Source of the DNA: Chitinophagaceae bacterium
Lineage (GTDB): Bacteria > Bacteroidota > Bacteroidia > Chitinophagales > Chitinophagaceae
DNA: 64,000 nt
Reading direction: 5' to 3'
NCBI GenBank assembly: GCA_013140985.1
Contig: JABFRU010000005.1
Location: forward strand, 1-64,000
Positions within the stretch are counted from its first letter, which is position 1. Each line of letters opens with the position of its first letter. The notes under the pieces were generated by a model, which was not told the DNA's origin, made no database searches, and worked only from the letters and a program-made list of their open reading frames with translations. The translations under genes were made by a program, and so were the position numbers. Of this stretch, positions 16,859 to 25,751 are shown piece by piece.

Positions 16859-17629
16859 ATGTCAGTTACTATCGAAACAAAAGGGCTTGTAAAAAAATAT
16901 GGCAGCCGTACAGTTGTCAACCATGTTTCTTTCGAGGTAAAACAAGGGGAGATCGTTGGTTTGCTGGGCCCCAATGGCGCAGGTAAGACCACTTCTTTCT
17001 ACCAGGTAGTAGGGTTGGTGAAACCGGATGAAGGAAGTGTTTTCTTAAACGGACAGGATATTACCAAACTGCCGATGTACAAAAGGGCCAAAATGGGTAT
17101 TGGCTATCTGCCACAGGAAGCATCCGTATTTCGCAAGCTAAGTGTGGAGGATAACATTGCTGCCATCCTTGAAATGAGCGGCAAATCAAAGCAGGAACAA
17201 AAAGATAAACTGGAATCATTGCTCAATGAATTTCGGTTACAGCATGTCCGCAAAAACAATGGTGATGTACTAAGCGGCGGTGAAAGAAGACGAACCGAAA
17301 TAGCAAGAGCTTTATCTGTTGATCCAAAATTCATTTTGCTCGATGAACCATTTGCCGGGATCGATCCAATTGCCGTGGAAGATATACAGGCCATTGTTGC
17401 CAAACTCAAATACAAGAATATCGGCATACTTATTACTGACCACAACGTAACAGAAACTCTTTCTATCTGCGACAGGGCTTATTTGCTTATTGAAGGAAAG
17501 ATCTTTAAACATGGTACCGCCGAGGAGTTAGCAGCTGATGATGATGTTCGCCGCTTATACCTTGGGCGAAATTTTGAATTGAAGCGGAAAGACTATTTAC
17601 ATGAGGAAGCCCGGGGTGAAACAAACTAA
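16859..17629 (+). CDS. lptB: LPS export ABC transporter ATP-binding protein LptB
   Basis: A 256-residue ABC ATPase, the cytoplasmic motor that powers LPS extraction by LptFG and transfer through LptC/LptA to LptD. Walker A is GPNGAGKTT (about 37-45), the Q-loop is at [12 protein letters not shown] (an LptB hallmark), the signature is [15 protein letters not shown], Walker B is [13 protein letters not shown], and the switch histidine is in ITDHNV. The YLGRNFEL tail is typical. Length and motifs fit LptB rather than other ABC ATPases. The partner genes are not in the window. The downstream GH3-like and fabG genes run in the same direction. Confidence 0.95.
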   Translation: MSVTIETKGLVKKYGSRTVVNHVSFEVKQGEIVGLLGPNGAGKTTSFYQVVGLVKPDEGSVFLNGQDITKLPMYKRAKMGIGYLPQEASVFRKLSVEDNIAAILEMSGKSKQEQKDKLESLLNEFRLQHVRKNNGDVLSGGERRRTEIARALSVDPKFILLDEPFAGIDPIAVEDIQAIVAKLKYKNIGILITDHNVTETLSICDRAYLLIEGKIFKHGTAEELAADDDVRRLYLGRNFELKRKDYLHEEARGETN

Positions 17630-17689
17630 CTTTCAGCAAAATTCACATAGTCATAAAAATCTTGGTTCTTTCTTATCTTGCCTTCAGCA

Positions 17690-19216
17690 ATGAAATTACT
17701 CTCGCCCGCCTTTTCATCCCTTGCCCGTATGCGGCTCTGGCGTATCGAAGCCTGGAAAAATAATCCATTCGATGCACAGCGGGAAGTGTTGCAGGAGATC
17801 GTCACTTCTGCACAATACACTGAGTTTGGCCGCAGGCATAATTTTTCCAATCTCTTTAATGTCCGTGACTTTAAATCTGCCGTTCCTATTCATGAGTATG
17901 ACGACATGAAGCCGTATATCGAACGCATCATGAAAGGAGAGCAAAATATTCTATGGGGCACTCCTATCTATTGGTTTGCCAAAAGCAGCGGTACGACAAG
18001 TGAGAAAAGCAAGTTCATTCCCATAAGCGATGAAAGCCTGCATGACGGGCATTATAAAGCTTCGAAAGATGTATTGTCCCTTTATTATCATTTTAATCCG
18101 GATTCGGAATTACTAACAGGTAAAGGATTGGTCATCGGTGGCAGTCACAGCATCAACCCGGTGAATAATGATGCGAGGTACGGAGACCTTAGTGCTGTAC
18201 TGATGCAAAATTCTCCCTTTTGGGCCCACTGGCTTCGTACACCCGATCTTACTATTGCCCTGATGGATGAATGGGAAAGCAAGATCGAAAAACTGGCAGC
18301 CGCTACGATCAAAGAGAACGTAACTTCTGTTTCCGGCGTACCCACCTGGACGCTTGTTTTATTCAAACGCATATTGGAGTTAACAGGAAAGAAAACGATG
18401 AGTGAAGTATGGCCGTCGCTGGAGCTTTTTATGCATGGTGGCGTTTCTTTCACCCCTTATAAAGAACAATTTCAAAAAATAATTGGTAAGAACATCAATT
18501 ACCTGGAGATGTATAATGCCAGCGAAGGATTTTTTGCAGCGCAGGATATACCGGGAGAGGAAGGAATGTTGTTATTTACCGATCATGGTATTTTCTTTGA
18601 ATTTATGCCGGTAAGTGAGTATGGTAAAAAAGATCCGATGACCATCAGCCTGCAGGATGCAGAGCTGAATAAAAATTATGCTCTTATCATCAGTACCAAT
18701 GGCGGGTTGTGGAGATATTTGGTTGGAGACACCATTCAATTTACTTCAAAAAACCCTTATCGTATTAAAGTGTCCGGAAGGTTAAAACATTATATCAATG
18801 CTTTTGGTGAAGAAATAATTGTTGATAATACGGATAAAGCAATAGCTGTTGCTTCTGAAAAAACAGGAGCCGTAGTAAATGATTATACGGCAGCCCCGGT
18901 TTATTTTTCAGAGGCATCCAACGGCGCACATGAATGGCTGATCGAATTCGAAAAAGAACCGGTTGATCTTGCTGTATTTACCGGGCACCTGGATGCCGCA
19001 CTGAAAAATGCGAACAGTGATTATGAAGCCAAGCGGCACAAAGACATTGCATTGCGTATGCCGGTCATTCATGCATTGAAGAAAGGCGTCTTCACCGAAT
19101 GGCTTCGCAGCAAAGGCAAATTGGGCGGACAACATAAAGTGCCAAGATTATCAAATGAAAGAAAGTTCCTGGAAGAGATCCTGAAAATGAATACTGCTAC
19201 ATTTGTCAATAAATAA
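17690..19216 (+). CDS. GH3 auxin-responsive promoter family protein (acyl-adenylate-forming)
   Basis: A 508-residue protein of the GH3 family, related to ANL adenylating enzymes. The phosphate-binding SSGTTSEKSKFIP segment (about 103-115), the GGVSFTPYKEQF and NASEGFFAAQD motifs and the GDTIQF motif are visible. Plant GH3 proteins conjugate amino acids to acyl acids; bacterial members are poorly characterised. The frame starts at a TTG (17678), but the ATG at 17690 (MKLLSPAFSS) is preferred. The gene is 11 bp upstream of fabG, so a role in acyl or lipid metabolism in the same operon is plausible but unproven. Confidence 0.9.
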   Translation: MKLLSPAFSSLARMRLWRIEAWKNNPFDAQREVLQEIVTSAQYTEFGRRHNFSNLFNVRDFKSAVPIHEYDDMKPYIERIMKGEQNILWGTPIYWFAKSSGTTSEKSKFIPISDESLHDGHYKASKDVLSLYYHFNPDSELLTGKGLVIGGSHSINPVNNDARYGDLSAVLMQNSPFWAHWLRTPDLTIALMDEWESKIEKLAAATIKENVTSVSGVPTWTLVLFKRILELTGKKTMSEVWPSLELFMHGGVSFTPYKEQFQKIIGKNINYLEMYNASEGFFAAQDIPGEEGMLLFTDHGIFFEFMPVSEYGKKDPMTISLQDAELNKNYALIISTNGGLWRYLVGDTIQFTSKNPYRIKVSGRLKHYINAFGEEIIVDNTDKAIAVASEKTGAVVNDYTAAPVYFSEASNGAHEWLIEFEKEPVDLAVFTGHLDAALKNANSDYEAKRHKDIALRMPVIHALKKGVFTEWLRSKGKLGGQHKVPRLSNERKFLEEILKMNTATFVNK

Positions 19217-19227
19217 AAACCAATTAA

Positions 19228-19983
19228 ATGAAATTGCTTGACGGAAAAGTTGCCATTGTAACCGGCGCCGCCCGTGGCATCGGCGAAGGCATTGCATTAA
19301 AATTTGCTGAACATGGAGCGAATGTGGCATTTACTTATGTAAGTGACAGCAGCGCTGAAAAAGCTGCCGCACTGGAAGAAAGGATCAAGGCGCAAGGCAC
19401 AAGGTGCAAGGCTTATAAAAGCAATGCCGGTGACTTTGCACAATGTGAAGCATTTGTGAGTGATGTGATGAAAGAATTCGGAACAGTGGATATATGTGTT
19501 AACAATGCGGGCATCTCCAAAGACAATTTATTGTTACGAATGACCCCTGATCAATGGGACGATGTGATCAAAGTGAACCTGAACAGTGTTTTTTATATGA
19601 CCAAGCAGATCATCAAACCAATGATGAAAGCAAGAAGCGGTTCTATCATCAATATGAGTTCTATCATTGGTGAAATAGGTAATGCAGGGCAAAGCAGTTA
19701 TGCTGCAAGCAAGGCCGGCATTATTGGCTTTACAAAAAGTGTTGCCAAAGAATTAGGCAGCCGCAATATCCGTTGTAATGCCATTGCCCCCGGTTTTGTT
19801 GAAACCGATATGACCAGTTATCTAAAAGAAGGTGAAGCGGCTGATAAATACAAAGCCGGCATTCCATTGGGACGATTTGCTTCGGCAGAAGATATCGCTA
19901 ATGTGTGTTTATTTCTTGCCAGTGATATGAGTAATTATATCACCGGGCAAACGATCAGCGTTTGCGGGGGGCTTAATATATAA
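19228..19983 (+). CDS. fabG: 3-oxoacyl-ACP reductase FabG
   Basis: A 251-residue short-chain dehydrogenase/reductase. The Rossmann glycine motif is TGAARGIGEG (about 11-20), NNAG is at about 92-95, and the catalytic Ser-Tyr-Lys set lies in INMSSIIG and SSYAASKAG. The C-terminal IRCNAIAPGFVETDM and GQTISVCGG match FabG of fatty-acid synthesis. It would reduce beta-ketoacyl-ACP with NADPH. About residues 52-62 (IKAQGTRCKAY) are encoded by a reiterated aaggcac-type word without a length change. It follows the GH3-like gene closely. A general SDR role on another substrate cannot be excluded. Confidence 0.9.
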   Translation: MKLLDGKVAIVTGAARGIGEGIALKFAEHGANVAFTYVSDSSAEKAAALEERIKAQGTRCKAYKSNAGDFAQCEAFVSDVMKEFGTVDICVNNAGISKDNLLLRMTPDQWDDVIKVNLNSVFYMTKQIIKPMMKARSGSIINMSSIIGEIGNAGQSSYAASKAGIIGFTKSVAKELGSRNIRCNAIAPGFVETDMTSYLKEGEAADKYKAGIPLGRFASAEDIANVCLFLASDMSNYITGQTISVCGGLNI

Positions 19984-19990
19984 GGCCAAT

Positions 19991-20070
19991 TAATGTGGAA
20001 ATGTGAGAATGTGAAGATGTGCAAATGAAAGGACCTGTTATTTCCACATTTCCCACACTTTCACATTCAA
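19991..20070. repeat. Word-repeat inverted repeat (locus H, word aatgtg)
   Basis: The left arm (about 19991-20027) reads taatgtggaaatgtgagaat and gtgaagatgtg; the right arm (about 20041-20069) reads tttccacatttcccacactt and tcacattc. The spacer is about 14 bp. It lies between convergent fabG and the glycosylase gene. The word matches locus L at 43.0 kb. Confidence 0.8.
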
Positions 20071-20072
20071 CC

Positions 20073-20720
20073 CTATCCCTGTAGTTTGATGTTTCTTTTT
20101 TTGATATAGGCATGCCACAATATCATCGAAGCGATCGTTCTGTACGGACGCCATGGCTCTGCGACCTCCAGCATTTTTTCTTTGGTAATCTTTGGATGTA
20201 ACCTTTTTACTTCTTTCAAACTATTCACCAAAGCAATATCACCAAGCGGGAACAGGTCGGTTCGTTGTAATGAATGCATCAGGTAAACATCCACTGTCCA
20301 GTCGCCGATACCTTTTATCTTTTTTAATTCGATACGAATTTCATCCTCATGGCTATGCTTCAATCTTTTCAAAATTAATTTTTTTGTTTTGACAGCAGTA
20401 GCCAGTTCTCTTGCATACACTATTTTTTGGCGGCTGAAATAACAAGCCCTTAATTCTGCATCAGAAAGAGCAAGAATTTTTGCAGGGGTTACAAACCCAA
20501 TTCTTATTTTTAGCTTTTTAAAAGCAGCATAAGCAGATGCCAGTGATACCTGCTGTTCCAAAATAAAAAGTATCAATGATTGAAAACTCGCCGGTCTTGT
20601 CCACATAGGAGGATGCCCATGCTTTTTAATGATAGCTGCAAGGTCTGCGTCTTTACGGGCCAGCTTTTTACAGAGTTTTAAAAAGTTCGTTTTATTAAAT
20701 ACAAGATGCGGCGATGACAT
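20073..20720 (-). CDS. DNA-3-methyladenine glycosylase II-like protein (second copy)
   Basis: A 215-residue HhH-GPD glycosylase, paralogous to the gene at 1.48-2.1 kb. The helix-hairpin-helix is IKGIGDWTVDVYLMH (about 141-155), and the catalytic aspartate is in PLGDIAL. Family hallmarks LEQQVSLASAYAAF and AEPWRPYRTIASMILWH are present. It would excise alkylated bases. Two distinct AlkA-like enzymes in one window suggest specialisation, but neither carries the extra N-terminal domain of E. coli AlkA. The gene is convergent with fabG and divergent from a lipoprotein gene. Confidence 0.88.
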   Translation of the reverse strand: MSSPHLVFNKTNFLKLCKKLARKDADLAAIIKKHGHPPMWTRPASFQSLILFILEQQVSLASAYAAFKKLKIRIGFVTPAKILALSDAELRACYFSRQKIVYARELATAVKTKKLILKRLKHSHEDEIRIELKKIKGIGDWTVDVYLMHSLQRTDLFPLGDIALVNSLKEVKRLHPKITKEKMLEVAEPWRPYRTIASMILWHAYIKKRNIKLQG

Positions 20721-20762
20721 TAATATAATTGTTTAATTTACGGTACACACATAACTCCTGCT

Positions 20763-21341
20763 ATGCGAAAATTACTCCTGCCATTTTTAATTTTTATTAT
20801 TGCCTGCGGCTGCAAGAATGCCCGTACTGATAAAAAAAATGAAAGTACTGATTATCTCGTCAGTTTGGAAGGGATAGGGCCCGTCAAAACAGAGATGAGC
20901 CAGGATGAATTGGAGAAGTTGCTGAATAAAAAGATCCCTCTCACCAATCCCCGGGATACCATTAGCGGCTCCTGGATGGATTCTGCTTTTATTAAATACA
21001 AAGAGGCAGATCTAAGATTAACTTTTGTGCGGACGTATGCATATTCTGCTACTGACAGTTTTACCATGCGGATGACTGATATGCAAACCAGCAGCCCCTT
21101 ATGCAAAACAAAGGATGGTATTGGTATCGGCGCCAATAAACAACAGATCGTTGATGCTTTTGAAGATCACATACTCATTATGGAACCAGGTTATGCGGAT
21201 ACAACCTACACTACCAGGAGCAAAACCCATTATACTATAAAAGTAAGAGAGGATTGGGAAGGAAGGGAGCTTGTTTTCTATTTGAAAGACAATAAGGTTT
21301 ACGCCATCAGGGTTGGCTCCTTTTATGATGATTCCGAGTAA
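20763..21341 (+). CDS. Hypothetical lipoprotein
   Basis: An unrecognised 192-residue protein. A signal peptide with a lipobox (IIACGCKNA, Cys about 17-19) predicts membrane anchoring. The mature part begins with a segment YLVSLEGIGPVKTEMSQDEL that resembles stress- or nutrient-response lipoproteins in layout, then a beta-rich body with a repeated KTKDGIGIGANKQQIVDAF motif. Two such 'threshold' motifs suggest an internal duplication. It is convergent with the enoyl-CoA hydratase gene, with a 3-bp gap. No function can be assigned. Confidence 0.75.
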   Translation: MRKLLLPFLIFIIACGCKNARTDKKNESTDYLVSLEGIGPVKTEMSQDELEKLLNKKIPLTNPRDTISGSWMDSAFIKYKEADLRLTFVRTYAYSATDSFTMRMTDMQTSSPLCKTKDGIGIGANKQQIVDAFEDHILIMEPGYADTTYTTRSKTHYTIKVREDWEGRELVFYLKDNKVYAIRVGSFYDDSE

Positions 21342-21344
21342 AGG

Positions 21345-22103
21345 CTACCGGGTCTTAAATTTTTCAATGGCCTTTTTGGTAAAATCACTCAGCACTAATC
21401 GTCCGCTGATCTTTGCTCTTTCAATAAGAAGAGTTTCCCAATGCTCGGTTCCTTTCCAAAATATTTTTTTCATTTCGGTCATAGCCTCGGGTGAAGAGTG
21501 GGATAAATGAAAAGCAAGACGATGAACAGCTTCATCCATATTACCAATATTCTCATGCAATTCTGCATACAAACCTTTTCGTTTGGCCCATTCAGCATTT
21601 CGCCAGGTTGAGGCATCAATGGCTAATGCACTGAAAGCAGCCGTACCGATCTTTCTTTCTACGGCAGGCCCAACTACAAATGGCCCGATACCAACAGCCA
21701 GTTCACTTAATTTCACATCAGCCCCTTCTGCTGCAATAGCATAATCAACAGCAGAAGCCAATCCCACACCGCCGCCAACGCATTTACCGTGAATACGTCC
21801 AATGATAAATTTTGGACAGGTGCGCATAGCATTGATGACATGGGCAAAGCCACTAAAAAAAGCTAATCCTTCTTTTTCGTTAGTAATAGCCACTAATTCA
21901 TCGAATGAAGCGCCGGCACAAAAAGCTTTATCTCCTGCTGAACGAAGAATGATAACAACACCATCCGGGTTTTCGCCGGCATGGGTGATAGCAGCAGCCA
22001 GGTCATGCAAAATTTTCCCGGGCAATGAATTGCTTTGCGGGTGAAAGAATTCTATTGTTGCAACTCCTTTGTGCAATTCCGTTTTTACATATGCGTCTGT
22101 CAT
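21345..22103 (-). CDS. Enoyl-CoA hydratase/isomerase family protein
   Basis: A 252-residue crotonase-fold protein that would hydrate or isomerise an acyl-CoA double bond. The oxyanion-hole segment AFCAGASFDELV (about 60-71) and the second one, IHGKCVGGGVGLASAVDYAIA, are visible, followed by LSELAVGIGPFVVGP. In the usual position of the second catalytic glutamate the sequence is less typical, so the exact reaction is uncertain. It lies 11 bp downstream of paaZ on the same strand; this suggests a phenylacetate or related aromatic CoA pathway, where PaaF/PaaG-type hydratases act. Other paa genes are not in the window. Confidence 0.87.
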   Translation of the reverse strand: MTDAYVKTELHKGVATIEFFHPQSNSLPGKILHDLAAAITHAGENPDGVVIILRSAGDKAFCAGASFDELVAITNEKEGLAFFSGFAHVINAMRTCPKFIIGRIHGKCVGGGVGLASAVDYAIAAEGADVKLSELAVGIGPFVVGPAVERKIGTAAFSALAIDASTWRNAEWAKRKGLYAELHENIGNMDEAVHRLAFHLSHSSPEAMTEMKKIFWKGTEHWETLLIERAKISGRLVLSDFTKKAIEKFKTR

Positions 22104-22114
22104 TTAAGTCGGTT

Positions 22115-24193
22115 TTAAAATTTATTCTTTTTTGCCACCATCGTTAATATTGTAGCCACTCCCGTTATCTCATTTGTTTCATCTATCATTTCTACCAGCC
22201 ATTTTACTATGCCTTTATCAATATCATCCCCTCTTTTGAAGTCTTCCGGCTTTTCAACGATCCTTTTATCGTTGGGTAATTTTTCTTTACAGGTAAAACG
22301 AATATGAATTTCTGCGCCGGGATAAACAGGTTTGGTAAAACGCAATTCATCAATGCCATAATTGAGCAGCACCGGGTTCTTTTCATAGCTGTCAACAAAT
22401 AATCCTGCGGCCATGCTCATGATAAAATAACCATGTGCCACCTGTTGTTCAAACATAGTTCCGGTAAAATTGGTTGTTTTGATATGTGCATAAAAATGAT
22501 CGCCGCTCAGATCGGCGAAACGATCAATATCTTCTGATGTGATAATTCTTTTTTCCGTAATGATCTGGTCGCCGATCTGCAGTTCTTCAAAATATTTTTT
22601 GAAAGGATGCTTGCCCGGATCTTTTCCTTTGGCATTTTGCTGATAGACATTGGTGATAGCAGTGATCGTAGTTGGCGAACCCTGAAGTGCTGTTCTTTGT
22701 AAATAATGTTTTACACCTCGTAGTCCTCCCATCTCTTCACCACCACCAGCCCTGCCCGGACCGCCATGTACCAGCAATGGCAGCGGTGAACCATGTCCTG
22801 TGTTTTCCTTTGCACATTCATTATTTAATACCAATATTCTTCCGTGATGTGATGCGGCGCCAAGCACATATTTTTTTGCGATCGAATAATCAGCAGAAAC
22901 AATAGTAGTAACCAAACTTCCTTTCCCCAATTTGCTCAATGCAATTACTTCTTCCGTTGTTTTGTAAGGCATGATCGTACTCACCGGTCCGAAAGCTTCC
23001 ACTTCATGCACTTCTTTTGAATCAAAGGGTGTTGAATTCATCAATAATACAGGTGACATGAAAGCGCCTTTGCTTGCATCAGCATCTATCAGTTCTACAC
23101 TATCAAGACTTCCATATACTATCTGGGAACTTGCCAGTAATTTCTCTGTCTGACTTCTGACTTCGGACTTCTGACTTTGCCCTGCCAACGAACCCATTCT
23201 AACTTTCTCATTCAGCGGATTACCGATCGTTGTTTGCGATAAAGATGCAGCAATTGCTTTCCACATATTTTCCATCCTGTTCTCCGGAACAAAAATTCTT
23301 CTGACGCCCGTACAACGCTGTCCTGCTTTCAATGTCATTTCTTTTCTCACCTCTTTTACAAATATTTCCCATTCAGGTTTATCAGGAGTTACATCTTCAC
23401 CCAATACAATACAGTTCAACGAATCTGCTTCCATATTGAATGGAACATTATTGTCAAGTATAGCAGGAGTTTTTTTCAACATCAATCCTGTTGATGCGCT
23501 TCCGGTAAATGTCACTACATCCTGTGATGTTACCTGATCCAGCAGATCACCGGCGGAACCACAGATCAATTGCAATGCACCCTCCGGTAAAATTTTTGAA
23601 ACAATAATTTCTTTTACTACTGCTTCGGTTAAATATGAAGTAACGGTAGCCGGTTTTACAATGGCCGGCATGCCCGCCAACAAATTCACTGCAATTTTTT
23701 CCAGCATTCCCCATACAGGAAAATTGAATGCATTGATATGAATAGCGACTCCTTCTTTGGGAACCAAAATATGTGTTCCCATAAATGTATTGTTCTTACT
23801 GAAGTTGTGGCTTTCACCATCGATGCAAAAAGTTTCATCAGGAAATTTTCTTCTCAGCGACGCATTGGCAAAAAGATTACCGATGCCGCCTTCAATATCC
23901 ACCCAGCTATCAGCCTTTGTAGCGCCGGTCTGGTAACTGATCTTATAAAATGTGTCAAGATGTTTTCTTAAATGAAGCGCAAGAGCTTTCAGCATATTAC
24001 CCCGCTGGTGAAAGGTCATTTTCCGGAGGCTGGTATTGCCCACTGCCCGGGCATATTCCACCATAACTTTAAAATCCAATCCCTTTGTGCTTGCCGCAGC
24101 TACCGGTTCGCCGGTTACCGCATTAAAAAGCGTTTGCCCTTCTCCCTCGCCCACTACCCATTCCCCGGCTATATAATTTTCTAATTTATTCAT
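22115..24193 (-). CDS. paaZ: Bifunctional aldehyde dehydrogenase / enoyl-CoA hydratase PaaZ
   Basis: A 692-residue fusion of an aldehyde dehydrogenase (about 1-520) and a MaoC-like hot-dog domain (about 540-685), the layout of PaaZ, which opens the oxepin-CoA ring and oxidises the resulting semialdehyde in aerobic phenylacetate breakdown. Visible are VTFTGSAST, the catalytic cysteine in KAGQRCTGVRRIF, and in the MaoC part SEDIDRFADLSGDHFYAH with HGYFIMSMAAG. Residues about 339-352 (GQSQKSEVRSQTEK) are encoded by a reiterated 9-bp word but do not seem to alter domain length. The gene is paired with an enoyl-CoA hydratase downstream. Confidence 0.92.
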   Translation of the reverse strand: MNKLENYIAGEWVVGEGEGQTLFNAVTGEPVAAASTKGLDFKVMVEYARAVGNTSLRKMTFHQRGNMLKALALHLRKHLDTFYKISYQTGATKADSWVDIEGGIGNLFANASLRRKFPDETFCIDGESHNFSKNNTFMGTHILVPKEGVAIHINAFNFPVWGMLEKIAVNLLAGMPAIVKPATVTSYLTEAVVKEIIVSKILPEGALQLICGSAGDLLDQVTSQDVVTFTGSASTGLMLKKTPAILDNNVPFNMEADSLNCIVLGEDVTPDKPEWEIFVKEVRKEMTLKAGQRCTGVRRIFVPENRMENMWKAIAASLSQTTIGNPLNEKVRMGSLAGQSQKSEVRSQTEKLLASSQIVYGSLDSVELIDADASKGAFMSPVLLMNSTPFDSKEVHEVEAFGPVSTIMPYKTTEEVIALSKLGKGSLVTTIVSADYSIAKKYVLGAASHHGRILVLNNECAKENTGHGSPLPLLVHGGPGRAGGGEEMGGLRGVKHYLQRTALQGSPTTITAITNVYQQNAKGKDPGKHPFKKYFEELQIGDQIITEKRIITSEDIDRFADLSGDHFYAHIKTTNFTGTMFEQQVAHGYFIMSMAAGLFVDSYEKNPVLLNYGIDELRFTKPVYPGAEIHIRFTCKEKLPNDKRIVEKPEDFKRGDDIDKGIVKWLVEMIDETNEITGVATILTMVAKKNKF
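23142..23180. repeat. Word-repeat arm embedded in the paaZ coding sequence
   Basis: The + strand reads ctgtctgacttctgacttcg and gacttctgacttt: four near-copies of a 9-bp word (gacttctga). On the coding strand it gives SQKSEVRSQT. Only one arm is seen. Confidence 0.6.
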
Positions 24194-24258
24194 ACCGTTT
24201 GTGACTTATTGAGACGAAATTACCTGATTTTGATCATGCCTATATCTTCTGCAGGGCT

Positions 24259-24266
24259 TATCTTTG
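24259..24266 (+). promoter_or_regulatory. Possible -7 element TATCTTTG
   Basis: It matches TAnnTTTG, 19 bp before the ATG of the gene at 24286. A TTTG at 24229-24232 is 26 bp upstream, longer than usual, so the match is weak. Confidence 0.35.
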
Positions 24267-24285
24267 CACCCACAAAAAATCTATT

Positions 24286-24678
24286 ATGAAGAAAATATTG
24301 TCTTTAGTGATCGCCTTATCAGCGGTTTTATTTTTTAATCCCGCACAAGCCCAGAAAAAAGTCAAATGGGCGGAAATGGAAACTTTTCATGGAGTAATGG
24401 GTGAAACCTTTCATCCTGCCGAGGAAGGCAAACTCGATCCCATCCGCAAACGCAGCCAGGAAATGATTGATAAAGCCATCGCCTGGAAAAATTCTACAGC
24501 GCCTGAAGGCTATGACCAGGAAGCCGTAAAAAAATTGTTGAAGAAATTGGTGAAAGGGGCCAAAAAAATACACAAGCAGGTTCAAAAAAATGCAAGTGAT
24601 AAAGAACTAACGGAAGAGCTCACAGAACTGCATGATGTATTTCATGAGATCATGGAAAAAAGCAGGAAGAAATCATAA
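24286..24678 (+). CDS. Hypothetical secreted helical protein
   Basis: A 130-residue protein with a signal peptide (ending PAQAQ) and an all-helical, lysine- and glutamate-rich mature part. HGVMGETFHPAEEGKLDPI has two histidines placed as in cytochrome c'-like or metal-binding helical bundles, but there is no CxxCH heme site. I cannot name the family. It is followed after 17 bp by a small lipoprotein gene in the same direction, so a two-gene envelope operon is likely. Confidence 0.75.
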   Translation: MKKILSLVIALSAVLFFNPAQAQKKVKWAEMETFHGVMGETFHPAEEGKLDPIRKRSQEMIDKAIAWKNSTAPEGYDQEAVKKLLKKLVKGAKKIHKQVQKNASDKELTEELTELHDVFHEIMEKSRKKS

Positions 24679-24695
24679 TCATTAATTCTTATTAC

Positions 24696-25160
24696 ATGAA
24701 ACGAATAGTAATTGTATTATCCGGCTTATTGCTTATCGCCTTTACAGCTTGTAAATCTTCGGATAAAAAGAGCGGCGACAATGATCTAAAAGCAACAGCA
24801 GACAGTTTATATAAAAATATTAATGCAATTCATGGTAAAGGCATGGCGGATTACATGAAAATTGAGAAAAAGCAGGAAGCGATCAAAAGCTTGTTAGATT
24901 CAATTGCCAAATTGCCTTCGAATGCAAAAACGGCGGCAGAACCTTTGAAAACAAAACTCAACGAAACGATGGATGCCCTGACAAAGGCTTATGATGATAT
25001 GTACAACTGGATGCCAACATTGAATATGGATTCGGCACAGAATGATCTGCAAAAAAGAGTTGATTATTTCACCAAAGAAAAATTGAATGCTGAAAATATC
25101 AACCAGGCTCTCTCTAATAGCCTTCAAAAAGCAGATTCATTATTGAAAGCGAAATTTTAG
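24696..25160 (+). CDS. Hypothetical lipoprotein
   Basis: A 154-residue predicted lipoprotein: basic start, hydrophobic stretch and lipobox FTAC at about residue 19. The mature region is a helical, coiled-coil-prone segment (KATADSLYKNINAIHGKGM, QNDLQKRVDYFTKEKLNAE). No enzymatic motif is seen. It is probably co-transcribed with the upstream secreted protein. Its stop overlaps the stop of the convergent DUF1569 gene by 4 bp. Confidence 0.75.
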   Translation: MKRIVIVLSGLLLIAFTACKSSDKKSGDNDLKATADSLYKNINAIHGKGMADYMKIEKKQEAIKSLLDSIAKLPSNAKTAAEPLKTKLNETMDALTKAYDDMYNWMPTLNMDSAQNDLQKRVDYFTKEKLNAENINQALSNSLQKADSLLKAKF

Positions 25161-25630
25161 AGCGGTTCAATGCCAAACTGCCTGAGATGATGAAGGGCAT
25201 GTTTGTATAAAAGCTGAACATTCTGTTCAAAGTTCAGGTCACCGAAGAAAGGATTGCGGGTTACCAGTTGCGGATTTGCTTCAAAAGCTTCGAAGAAATA
25301 GATCAATTCCTGTTGCAGGGCGCCGATGGCGCCTTGCACTGTTTTATAGCGAAGCACAGGCGGATCTTCACCCATCAATGGGTTTTTGGTATTCTCTTTA
25401 AAAGGCTTATCACTCATCATAAACTCTCTCATCCGTTCCAAATTTTCCGGCGGAGTGATGATCGTATCAATTTTCAGGTGGCCGCTGGCATTGCGTACCG
25501 CATCGCCGGCATAATGTTCGATCATCTGCTGCACATTCATCTTACCCCAGCGGGCTGGTGTGGCAGGATCGAGCCGTTGCAGGTAGGATACCAGTTTTGT
25601 CCGGAGAAAATTTTCTTTTTCAATACTCAT
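25157..25630 (-). CDS. DUF1569 / DinB-like protein
   Basis: A 157-residue protein with the layout of DUF1569, a DinB-related four-helix family. Possible metal ligands are the histidines in NVQQMIEHY (about 31-39) and in LLYKHALHHLRQFG near the C-terminus. Members are abundant in Bacteroidota and uncharacterised. It is not closely related to the DinB-like gene at the window start beyond the fold. Upstream lies word-repeat locus I and then adk in the same direction. Confidence 0.8.
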   Translation of the reverse strand: MSIEKENFLRTKLVSYLQRLDPATPARWGKMNVQQMIEHYAGDAVRNASGHLKIDTIITPPENLERMREFMMSDKPFKENTKNPLMGEDPPVLRYKTVQGAIGALQQELIYFFEAFEANPQLVTRNPFFGDLNFEQNVQLLYKHALHHLRQFGIEPL

Positions 25631-25642
25631 ATGGCATAATAC

Positions 25643-25751
25643 TGTTTAAAAGTGTAAAGGTTTAAGAGTTTAAGGTTATCGTGATGCTACAGGAGCCTCT
25701 TTATGCAAGCGACTCAACTTTAAACCTTTAAACTTTTAAACCCTTAAACTC
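25643..25751. repeat. Word-repeat inverted repeat (locus I, word gtttaaa/aggttta)
   Basis: The left arm (about 25644-25678) reads gtttaaaagtgtaaaggttt and aagagtttaagg; the right arm (about 25715-25751) contains aactttaaacctttaaactt and ttaaacccttaaact. The spacer is about 36 bp. It fills the gap between two minus-strand genes and ends at the adk stop codon. It shares its word with locus E. Confidence 0.8.
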
